From positions 6,627,537-6,691,536 of the forward strand of contig OZ024894.1 in the NCBI GenBank assembly GCA_964017195.1: a DNA stretch of 64,000 nt, read 5' to 3'. Both the position numbers and the translations under genes were made by a program. Within the stretch, counting starts at the first letter, position 1. Each line of letters opens with the position of its first letter. Shown here piece after piece: positions 47,701 to 56,881 of the stretch. Origin of the DNA: Siderastrea radians. Its lineage: Eukaryota; Cnidaria; Anthozoa; Scleractinia; Rhizangiidae. A model generated the notes under the pieces. That model was given only the letters and a program-made list of their open reading frames with translations, made no database searches and was not told where the DNA came from.

Positions 47701-47889
47701 ATATGTAAATAAGTGGCCGGGTATTCTAGAATCGCTCCGACGACTCTAGTAATCAAATAGTTTTGAACCACACTATCGAACCAATTATTGATAGAAAATC
47801 ATCATCATCATGCATGCTCACAATCTCAAAAAATCACTTCGCCCGATTACTCCCTGAATTGTATTCCACTCAGTCCAATTACCATTACC

Positions 47890-47892
<3 letters not shown>

Positions 47893-47936
<44 letters not shown>
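47893..47936. repeat. (AAT)n microsatellite
   Basis: A pure AAT run of about 44 bases. The asparagine run in an overlapping open frame comes from it. Confidence 0.97.
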
Positions 47937-48770
47937 TTAGGAGCATATAAGGTCCCCGTGATGACGAGTACGGTACATAAATGGGAGCATAGTAATTCAG
48001 GAAAAAGTCAAAAATCCTGCCGTAACAAAAATTAAACCAATTTTACTATTAGGCCCGCGTATTAAGTCCCCTTGATTTTCGGGTCCGTTCACTTACCGAG
48101 ACTACTTAATTCCGACCAATTCTCTTTCAGAACCGACCTAGTGCTTCTCGAAGGTCGGGAGGGGGGGGAGGGGCACGAGAGTTCCGGTATGCAACAGTCT
48201 AATAATGGGGAAAACTATTGGGACTGAAAATAACGGGACTTGGAGAGGTTCATCGAGGACACACTGGGCGACTAAACGCTACTAAACAGCTTCGAGAGGC
48301 CGGGGCGCAGCTTGACGGTTGAAAATAAAGCTTTCTAACGCTTGATGCTGAATTTCGGACGGGGTTTTGACGTACGGTTATTATATATAAAGAGAAAATT
48401 CCTTCGACCATTCAAACTTTAATGTTTACTACTGTGTTTTGTGTTCTCACTCTTCTTAAAACAAACCCGTGAAAGTTTGCTTACACACCTAAATAGCTTT
48501 AAGTCATCCCGACAGTCGTCAACTTCAAGTTAAACTGTTATCATTTTGCATAATGTGCAAATCGAACTGAATGTTTATTTATTTCTAAGCCAGTATAGAG
48601 AACATGTGTTGCCAAAGAACGTCTCCGTGATCTTTTATGCACCTGTAAGCGTAAAATACTTGCATCAGCTTTTCTTATTACACGATATATATCAGTCTAT
48701 TACAACTAGCAGTTTCCTATTGACTGCAGTACTGATAATAATAAATAACACATTGGAGTTTCGATGAAGA
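47937..48770. other. Unassigned interval with duplication fragment
   Basis: 48247-48305 is a short piece of the 38060/44300 flank. Otherwise no gene. Confidence 0.35.
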
Positions 48771-48819
48771 GTGGTGGATATTTACCACGCCGCTTCGCAG
48801 CGCGGGAAATATCCACTAC
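48771..48819. repeat. Near-perfect hairpin, ~22-bp arms
   Basis: GTGGATATTTACCACGCCGC pairs with GCGCGGGAAATATCCACTAC around a TTCG loop. Probably one end of a small transposon. Confidence 0.8.
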
Positions 48820-50123
48820 TATTCACATCCACTTCGGTGAATAATTATTAATTATTAAAAACTGGACTAGGTATATTGGATTTCTAGCATTTTGATTGGC
48901 TCAACGGAGCTAGGCTATCAGCTCGTATACCTGCTGCCTCCAAATATGGTCAATGAACACTCAACAACAAAGTGAGCTGAAAGTTTTTTTCCTCGCGAGT
49001 AACCCGGCGAGAAAAATGGACGAGAAAAATCACTTGCCAGCAAATTTAAATTAAGCAGAAATTCCAACAACGTCGCCAACAAGCATCACCAACAGCGTCG
49101 TCTAACACAAGTCAAAATTGTTTGAAGAAACTGTGCAGAAATAGAAATTTAAGCATTAAGCGTTGGTTTACAATTAATTTCTTTCATCGATCGTCGCGTC
49201 GATCATTGAAATTAAACAAACGGTAGGTATTATCAAAAAGGATTTCCACTTCAAAATATCAAGGAAAGACATAAAATAAAACACAATGAAATGGGGTTGG
49301 AGCATTTAATAAAAACTATCACACATTCATGGCGAGTCGGTGCGAAAATCATGAAGCAGTCTAAACGAGTGCTAAAAAATACAGCTGCAAACTACCAAGA
49401 AGGAAGGAAGGGCGAGATTGTTTTTCGGCTTTAACATGCAAAATCAGGACACTGGTTTACCTGCACTTGTTGTAGCTCTATGTTCCAACAGGTCCAAATG
49501 CTCAGATAGAAATTGGATGCCATGTAAACGGAGTTGAATCGCTTTTCCAGTTGTTTGAATGTTGTTTTTACCATTCCGTCCGCAACCTCTAAACCGAGAA
49601 CAACTGCATTTTGCGCTTTGCGTTTAACAAACTTTGATGGTGAATTCTAATGTTCCTCGCTACAGTAATCTTGCTTCTGAGCTGCATAGAAAATACCTCT
49701 TCAAGTTCAACTGTTCAAATTTGTTCTGTCTTCAGTTCGATCAAACACGCACATGATGGCTCCGTTGTGCGAACAGATTACAAACTTGTTCAGTTTCAAC
49801 TCCAGCAGCTATATGGTAAAATTGTACAGCTTCAATCCGCTTTGAACGATGATTACAACAATGTTCAGGAAAAATCAAACATGTACCATATTTCAGAGTC
49901 AATAATTAGAAGATTTTTTCCAAAACGTGTGCTACTTTTTTCACTTTCGAGCTGTTTTCATTGATTCATTCAGGTTTGCAATGAAACGCTGCAACACTTC
50001 GCGAGGTTTTGGCGCCTATTTCGTTCAGTCATGTGATCGATTCTTGTTCCGCTTAATATTTCTTTTCTCATTTTTCCCGTTCTTTCTGATTTTCTTTTTA
50101 AATAGTGGTTAAGTTTTTAATAA
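48820..50123. other. Unassigned interval
   Basis: An open frame at 49650-49964 has a hydrophobic start (LATVILLLSCIENTSSS) resembling a signal peptide and a coiled-coil-like stretch (LVQFQLQQLYGKIVQLQSAL). There is no splice or family support. It may be a gene fragment. Confidence 0.3.
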
Positions 50124-50240
50124 AACAATTATTCTACTCGGGCTTGCTGGATATCAAATGATTATAACCAACTCGGCGCTACGCGCCTCGTTGGTTATCT
50201 ATCATTCGATATCCAGCGCGCCCTCGTAGAATAATTGTTA
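50124..50240. mobile_element. Foldback element, 117 bp
   Basis: AACAATTATTCTACTCGGGC pairs with GCCCTCGTAGAATAATTGTT, and the pairing continues through GGATATC and AACCAACTCGGCGC. It lies 50 bp downstream of the receptor stop codon. Confidence 0.85.
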
Positions 50241-50289
50241 AATATAGCGGGGCTTCTTTTTACGGGGTTACACTATTGTCGTCCTTTGC

Positions 50290-51243
50290 TTAAAGGTTAT
50301 CTGTAGTGCCCAGTTGTCTCACAGTTCCGAGCTGACAGCAAATGATCTTTTTGAGAGCTTGTCTGTTGCGAGCAAGCCTCCAGCCAAATGCGAACGGATC
50401 CAGAGCGCATTTCATGAACATCAAGTTAAGGCAAACTCGCTGCACTATAACGATGGCCTTGTATTTCTGGCATGGGCTACAATAAGATTCCAGGTGGTAA
50501 GCAATAGTTGACAGAATAGCCGGCACGGTAGAGAAGACAACAAAAATAACCAAAACCCTGCGAAACTTGTTTTGAAGTTGCGAGAGTTTTCCGCCATGTT
50601 TGTTCGGTCCGGCTCGAAGATCCAATGACCTTTTCGTCTGGTTCTGAAAAGCTGTGTAGAGTAGAACGTAAGAAACGACAAGAAGGATTGAGTTTAAGGT
50701 CGAATTCAAATGCAGGTCAATTTTCAAAACAGTATCTATAGGAACATTTACATGTGGCAAGATTGCAAAGGTTAGAGCAATCAGTGAGATGATGGCGATG
50801 CAGATTTTAGCGCGTTGCATCGTGATCCAAGACCTGTACTTTGTTGGTCGAAAAACCGCGATGAAGTTGTCGAAAGCCAGCGCAAAAACCATTCCAAAGG
50901 AAATGTTAAGTGAAAGTAACGAAAACGAAGAGCCCACGTTGGCGATTTCGAGCGGCTGTTTCCGACCGAAGAAGTCGTTGTATTCTAGTACTGCAAAAAT
51001 CGGCGTTACGACCATTCCCGTTAAAACGTTTGCAGCTGACATTGTTAGTAGAAACAAGGAAGAGGGGTTACGAAAAGATCGCTGCGGATCCACAATACCT
51101 GTTACGATCAAAAGACCATTACCTATCACTGTTACTGGAGATAAAATCATTTTACACACTGCAAAAATAAGCAGTTCTGGGTCTGCAGAGCTCAAAGTGC
51201 CGTTCAAGCCCTCTCTAACATTGGTGAAGTTCGACGCATTCAT
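50290..51243 (-). CDS. Intact intronless rhodopsin-class (class A-like) GPCR
   Basis: Minus strand, 317 codons, start at 51243. N-terminus with NAS, NFT and NGT glycosylation sites, then seven hydrophobic segments at about 24-50, 61-84, 106-131, 145-165, 180-200, 228-250 and 264-289. GN in TM1 (41-42) is kept. The class A hallmarks are altered: TM2 has SAANVLTG where L-A-x-x-D is usual, DRY is DNF (125-127), TM6 has FSTVP in place of CWxP, and NPxxY is DPFAF (282-286). The usual TM3-ECL2 cysteine pair is not evident; ECL3 has CSPC. The tail has a possible palmitoylated CC. This resembles the expanded, intronless receptors of cnidarians. Ligand unknown. It is the only complete member of three copies here. 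Confidence 0.9.
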   Translation of the reverse strand: MNASNFTNVREGLNGTLSSADPELLIFAVCKMILSPVTVIGNGLLIVTGIVDPQRSFRNPSSLFLLTMSAANVLTGMVVTPIFAVLEYNDFFGRKQPLEIANVGSSFSLLSLNISFGMVFALAFDNFIAVFRPTKYRSWITMQRAKICIAIISLIALTFAILPHVNVPIDTVLKIDLHLNSTLNSILLVVSYVLLYTAFQNQTKRSLDLRAGPNKHGGKLSQLQNKFRRVLVIFVVFSTVPAILSTIAYHLESYCSPCQKYKAIVIVQRVCLNLMFMKCALDPFAFGWRLARNRQALKKIICCQLGTVRQLGTTDNL

Positions 51244-52850
51244 GAAGTCGGTGTCAATGTTTCAATGTCAAGTCTTTGCAAATCTTGAAAAATCAACCCT
51301 TGGAAAAAACTGAAAAACGGACAGCATCAATGAAAGTAAAACAGCTTTCATAGTCACTCTCGAGATTTCATCCAGAGACGCAAACGTTGGTACCACAAAC
51401 GATTGGGAAGCTTCAAAGAGTCATGGTAACTCGGACGAAAGCCAGGTTCGAGCGAAGAATGATCTTGTTAAATGGCCTTTCTTAATTCAACATCCTTGCC
51501 TTAGGCAAATAAAGCTGACATGATAATATTCAACAATGATACAACTCCCGTCATTTAACCCGGAGTTTGTCAAAGATAATTTTGGAACTCGTTATTAAAA
51601 GTGCGTACTTGTCTTGCACTGATCCACTAAATAACACCTGAAATATTGTGTTAAGCGGATGTTTTGTTCTGAAAGGAAATTAAAACAGATCATTTTAATG
51701 AAGGACAAGTTGCAATTTTGAAACCCGACGAATCGCGCAGAAGGTATTTGTCGAGAAATAAAAAAAGAGAAAACAAGTTTGCCTTTGGAGTACTTTGACA
51801 GCAGTTAGTGGACAAACATAATACACGGAAGTTGATGGTCAAATCAACACATGTCAGCCCTTTCAGAGATGGAAGATAATCAGCTGCCAGAGACAATCCT
51901 CTCTTTGTCAATACGAGTGCACTTTGGTGCTTTGAGCGATAATTCTATTAAACCTCTGCCAATAGTTTGCGTGAAAAAACCGACATCAATTCACAAATAG
52001 CTGCTTATGACCAACATAAATTGCTCTTCAAGGGGAATTTCTCCTTAGTTAAATTAATAAAAGTGAAATAAAAATGAGGTGTTTTAAAGTACGTGAAGCC
52101 AAGAGCTATATCTTTTGGGACTTAGGTGGTATTTGATTCAAAGTAAAGTAGTCTTGAGGAATTGCATGAAACAACGGAAACTCCTCGCTAAGTCGGCAAA
52201 TGACAAAACCATTAATTAAGAGCTCGAGGAATCTTCCATGTAGGAGTAAACAAAGCGAGAAATGGACAATGTAAATCTATACTCCTTCAACCGGAGTCGA
52301 CTGGCCCTGATACAAGAAATACGTTTCGTAAAAATTTGGAAATTGTTGCAGAAAGCTGAAACCGGTCCAACTTTTTGTGCACTGACTAAAATGCGTGCGT
52401 GTTACGTGCAACATTTTTTACGGTACTCGTTACACGAAAAATTATTACTTTCAACAAGGTTTTCAAGAAGCCAATCTCAAGTGTTTGTCCACAGCTTGGT
52501 TGACCCAAGAGATGGGCGTCAGTTATTCCTCTAGTTCTCCGTCTGAGCAAACTACACAACGGATAAACAGATTTTTTTGCACGTGCCTTTAGCCAGTAAG
52601 GTAAAACAGTTGGCTTTACCTTACTGACATTGTTTGTTTATTTATTTCCTAAATTGTTTGTTTGTTTGTTTGTCGCCGAATTAAACCTGAAAACGTTCTT
52701 ACGATGTTCTTAATTTTCCGGGTGAAGAATTATAACAAAATTGGCAACAATTCAAAAATGTCCTCACCAGCTCTCACCCTGAAAAACTCTCCACATAAGG
52801 AAGATTGACTGATATTCAGTTTATCTCAAGCGTGTCGACAAAAAAAATTG
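51244..52850. repeat. Receptor upstream block, copy 3
   Basis: The conserved block upstream of the intact receptor, shared with 39801-42190 and 16885-17735. It should contain the receptor promoter. No TATA or other element is confidently named. Conservation among copies is explained by recent duplication and does not by itself show function. Confidence 0.8.
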
Positions 52851-52851
52851 A

Positions 52852-52919
52852 GTTCCCAACGGGAGTCGAACCCATGACCTCCCGTACACCGGTCGGGGGC
52901 TCTAACCACTGAGCGGGTC
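52852..52919 (-). tRNA. Degenerate tRNA-like sequence, copy 2
   Basis: Matches 42272-42340, with a single change seen (GGGGGC against GGGCGC). B box GGTTCGACTCC intact, acceptor stem unpaired. It again lies between the receptor upstream block and a satellite array. Confidence 0.6.
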
Positions 52920-52929
52920 TTGTGTACTA

Positions 52930-53877
52930 AACACATCTCTCCGTCGATATATCGGCCGACATGTCGGTCGACACACGACCGATATATCGATTGACACTCG
53001 ATCGATATCTCGACCGACCCTCGACCGATATGTCGATCGACACTCGGCCGATATGTTGGTCGATATCGGCGGCCTCTCGACCAACATTCATGTCGGTCGA
53101 TACTCGATCGCTAAGCCAACGACGCTCGACCGACACAGCCGATACCCTACTGACACTCGGCCGATACTCTACCGACACTTGGTCGGCTCTCAGCGCTCTT
53201 TTCTCTACTCAAACTGCTATCGTTTGCGTTGCCCACCACATCGGCCGACATATGCCTTTAGTCAACAAGATCATGTTTACTTTAGACACCTGTCGGTCGA
53301 GAATCGACCGACACTATCGGATGACACTCGGCCGAAATCTCGGTTCAGTATTGTCTGACACTACCAGCCGACACTCCGCCAATATCTCGGTCGAGTATTG
53401 ACCGACACTATCGGCCGACACTCGGCCGATACTCGACCGACATCCCGGCCGACACTTATCGGCCGAGTTTTGACCGACACTATCGGCCGATACTCGACCG
53501 AGAACTAGGCCAACACTATCGACCGACGCTCGGTCGAAATCACGGTATTGACCGACACTATCGGCCGATACTCGGCCGATATTTCCGCCGATACTCGACC
53601 GACATCTCGGCAGACACTATCGGCCGAAATCTCGGTCGAGTATTGACCGACACTATTGGCCGACACTCGGCCGATATCTCGGTCGAGTGTTGACCGACAC
53701 TATCGGCCGATACTCGACCGACATCTCGGCCGACACTCTGCCGACACTATCGGCCGACACTCGGTCGATAACTCCGATGATACTCCAACGACATCTCGGC
53801 CGACACTTGGCCAATAACTCGGTCGAATATTGACGACACTATCGGCCGATACTCAACCAACATCTCGGCTGACACTA
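52930..53877. repeat. CpG-rich TCGGCCGA satellite, array 3
   Basis: Same word set and same lead as array 2. It ends abruptly at 53877 (GGCTGACACT|ATTTCTTTTAGG), without the shared tail, where the Penelope-like element region begins. Confidence 0.95.
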
Positions 53878-54056
53878 TTTCTTTTAGGTTTAGATTTGTA
53901 TAATGCCATAAATTTTAGTTCCCAAAGAATTGTTATTGTTCTTTCACCTCAAACGGGGTTCCTAAACTGCATTGTTTGTCTCCCACAAATTCTACACCCC
54001 GCCCATGTTTATATAAATAAATTATACATTAAATTTCGATTCAAACAATTTTAATT

Positions 54057-54235
54057 AATTTTCTTCTTCTTCTTCTTCTTCTTCTTCTTCTTCCTCTTCC
54101 TCTTCCTCTTCCTCTCCCTCTTCTTCCTCTTCTTCCTCTTCTTCCTCTTCCTCTTCCTCTTCCTCTTCCTCTTCCTCTTCCTCTTCCTCTTCTTCTTCTT
54201 CTTCTTCTTCTTCTTCTTCTTCTTTTTTATTTTAA
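54057..54235. repeat. Polypyrimidine (CTT)n/(CTTCCT)n tract
   Basis: About 180 bp of CTT and TTCCTC units on the plus strand. A mirror-type purine/pyrimidine tract of this kind can form triplex DNA. It lies upstream of the structured GC-rich segment. Confidence 0.97.
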
Positions 54236-54380
54236 TTTTGGTTCTTACACGTATTTGCTGTTTCTTTCTGGAAGAGTCGGTTTTTCTACCGACCACCATA
54301 CACTTTTCTTTTGCTACCGTCTTACACTTTCTTGCCTCTTGCTATATATCCCTCGTTCTCCCTAATCTGTTTTTCCAGGA

Positions 54381-54500
54381 CTCGACACGGGGATGTCGGG
54401 CAAAGGTCTGGCGCCGGACTAGAAACATCCCTGCTCAGTTGTGCTTTGCCCCTGACGACTCACAACATTACAAGAGCCACGGTGTCGATGCATCCTTAAT
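54381..54500 (+). ncRNA. Candidate structured RNA in PLE 5' region
   Basis: A GC-rich island in AT-rich DNA. GGGATGT (54390-54396) pairs with ACATCCC (54425-54431), and GGGCAAAG (54398-54405) with CTTTGCCC (54444-54451). The order A-B-A'-B' is that of a pseudoknot. GTCTGGCGCCGGAC inside can form its own hairpin. GAAAC and CTGACGA, which resemble hammerhead core strands, are present but in the wrong order for any known hammerhead permutation. Possibly a ribozyme-like or packaging element of the retroelement; unproven. Confidence 0.35.
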
Positions 54501-54730
54501 CTTATAATCTATATGAGAAGTCCCTTCGGATTTTTCTCTCTCTGTCTCCATCTAACAACAAATTTTATCTTATATCACATTTTCTGTTTTATTTCTCTAT
54601 TTTATTCCTGTCTTCTCCTTCAATTATTCTTTTTGACCTCGGTTACCTAAAAAACAAAAAATGTTAATTATAGTTATAATTATATTATAATTCTTATCCT
54701 CTACAGACATCTCAATACTAAGCTGCACTA

Positions 54731-55090
54731 ATGAATCACACAGACAACCATTTCTTCCTCAACCTCTACCAATCAAACTTCTCTAACAACTCCAAATCTA
54801 CCACCATCCTGAAACGACAAGACCTCTTCCACTCTATCAATGGCGATGCATTCTATCCTCTCAATTCCTGGCCTTCCAACATCAAACGTATTTTCTGGCA
54901 AAAACCCATTACCGATAAAGATACATTCAAGCTGTTTCTATTCTTCATTGGCAATGGAGGCTCCCCAAATATTATAGCCGTATCGGTACTTACGTCTCAA
55001 TATTGGGGGGTTGAACGAAAAGCACGAAAAAGAGCCCGGCAAATGGATTTTCGCACTATTCTTCGCACTATTTCGTGCCACCCTCGTTAA
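54731..55090 (+). pseudogene. First ORF of Penelope-like element, degraded
   Basis: An open frame of 119 codons: FLNLYQSNFSN, LKRQDLFHSINGDAF, WPSNIKRIFWQKP, DTFKLFLFFIGNGGSPN and TSQYW..KARKRARQMDF. I recall similar text from coral and other cnidarian repeat proteins, but no catalytic domain is recognised. The frame breaks soon after RTILRT. Its place 5' of the basic ORF and RT suggests it is part of the same element. Confidence 0.5.
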
Positions 55091-56212
55091 ATAAAGTTTT
55101 TATTATGATTATTATTATTATTGTTATTAATTTTTTTTTTTTTTTTTACTAAGCAACAGAGAAAGAAAGGCAGACATTTGGTTTTATTTGGACATTTTAC
55201 ACCAAGACTGGCGATTTTTAAATGGACGAAAGAGATACTCAGCAAATAATTAATGTACAAAACTTGTTCATTTTGGTAAAAAACTGTTACTTATTCATGT
55301 GGATGAAAATTAAAATTACGACAAACTTAAGAACGAAAATCTTTTATGCTGATACTCTATATATTATACTGGTTCCTCAGGAAAGAATGCTGAAATCGCA
55401 AAAAAGATCACGTAATTACACATTTTTATAGATCATTCACTCTAAGAAAATTATCCACCTAATCAATATTTACTCTACATACACAAACAAAACTACATAC
55501 ACTACACAATAAGCCAAATTTCACACAACTATCACACGTCTACCAGATCTCGTCCACACAAACTAAACGCACAGATCCTTTACCATTACCTCTAAATATT
55601 ATGACTGGTCCATTACACTTAAATAGCTCGCCTAACTCCTAACTCCCCTTAAATTTAATTTAATTTAATTTTTCATTTTTTTTATAGTTCTTTTGTATTG
55701 AGCTGGCAGTGTGCTGCTTTGCAGAGGTAGCTCCCTCAATTAACATATAACCTTAATAAATTTATATGTTTATTTTACTACTCACAACAACCACCCCAAT
55801 ACACACACCCCATTTTACCCCTCCATTGATGCAAATCAATGTCCAATTGGGAACCCCCCTAAAGGGATCCCATATTTCAACACCTAACAATGCCACATAG
55901 GTTGCTAGATATCTACCAATGTTTTTTAATTTTTTTAAAATAAAAGCTTTGAGTTGTATCTATGGTAGGGATACAAACATTCAGTCTCTAGTCAACTCTG
56001 TGTTTGGCCTAGGTGTTCACACATCCATCACTACAATTTATTATTATTTTTATTTGTTTATTTTGTTTTCAATAACACATAATCTCTTTATGTACCAGTC
56101 ATTTTATTTAATTATTTCATTGACTTTTTTTTAAGAATAAATTTTTCTCTCCATATTAATGCCTCAACTTTCAAACTTGTAATTCGTATTCATAAATTCA
56201 CAGATAAGAAAT
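55091..56212. other. AT-rich spacer within PLE region
   Basis: Contains poly(T) at 55129-55147, runs of AATTTAATTTAATTT, and no convincing frame. Could be element interior or a later insertion. Confidence 0.4.
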
Positions 56213-56881
56213 ATGTCAAGAAACAGCACCTCCAGAAAAATCTTAAAAAGAAAACTGAAACACCTCACATCTGAACATCCTACAAGCAGCAACACCACCA
56301 TCTCAACACTCTCCACAAACCAGTACAGCCACTCAGTCTCTTCAACACCACACAACAACAACATACGTCCTAAAGCTACCAACCAGCACTCAGAACCATC
56401 AACCAACTCTAACCATAAAAAAACATTCAATACAAAACAACAAGAAAAAAACAAAAGAAAGAAAAGAAAATACAAGCTTAAACAAAAACAAAGGAATAAA
56501 ACAAGAACGAAGAATGACAAGTTCAAAGGCACATCCTGCAGAACCACTAAACAATGGATATGGAAGACACTAAAGAACCAAAAGCTCATCCTTCAACAAA
56601 AGAAAAACCTTTTTAAAATCCACAACCTTTTGAAAATCCAAGAAAGAAATAACACTATCATCTTAAACCTACAGTCATCTCTCCTTACTGAAATTCACAA
56701 AAAAGCCGGCAACGACACAACAACCTCTCAAAAATCAACCTCCACTATTTCCGCTACAGATCTTGAAGAATCAATTCAATCTCTCAAAACTGATAACAAT
56801 GTCATCCAACAAAGAATAACAACCATCAGAAGAAACGAAATCAACCTATATACTAACAAGAAAGCCCTTTGGGCATTTTAA
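56213..56881 (+). pseudogene. Basic, Asn/Thr/Lys-rich ORF of Penelope-like element
   Basis: A 222-codon frame beginning MSRNSTSRKILKRK. The first 80 residues are Ser/Thr/Asn-rich; 80-120 are strongly basic (KNKRKKRKYKLKQKQ), likely nucleic-acid binding; the rest (LEESIQSLKTDNNVIQQR) looks coiled-coil. The frame ends at the TTAA site where a 3.2-kb transposon is inserted. Related text (KVNSLKQTSQHKGYSLKKRL) resumes at 60121, offset by one base. It is the N-terminal or preceding part of the RT polyprotein. Confidence 0.6.

Noticed and set aside
47763..48035. Asparagine-run open frame
   Set aside because: The run comes from an AAT microsatellite and the flanks have no motif.
54051..54299. Lysine/arginine-rich open frame on the minus strand
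   Set aside because: It is the translation of a CTT/CTTCCT tract.
54381..54500. Hammerhead ribozyme
   Set aside because: GAAA and CTGACGA are present but the order of stems I and III does not fit types I, II or III. Kept only as an unnamed structured candidate.
56164..56589. Hydrophobic minus-strand frame resembling a membrane protein
   Set aside because: It is the reverse reading of the basic, Asn/Lys-rich ORF at 56213-56881, whose codons read as Leu/Phe/Val on the other strand.
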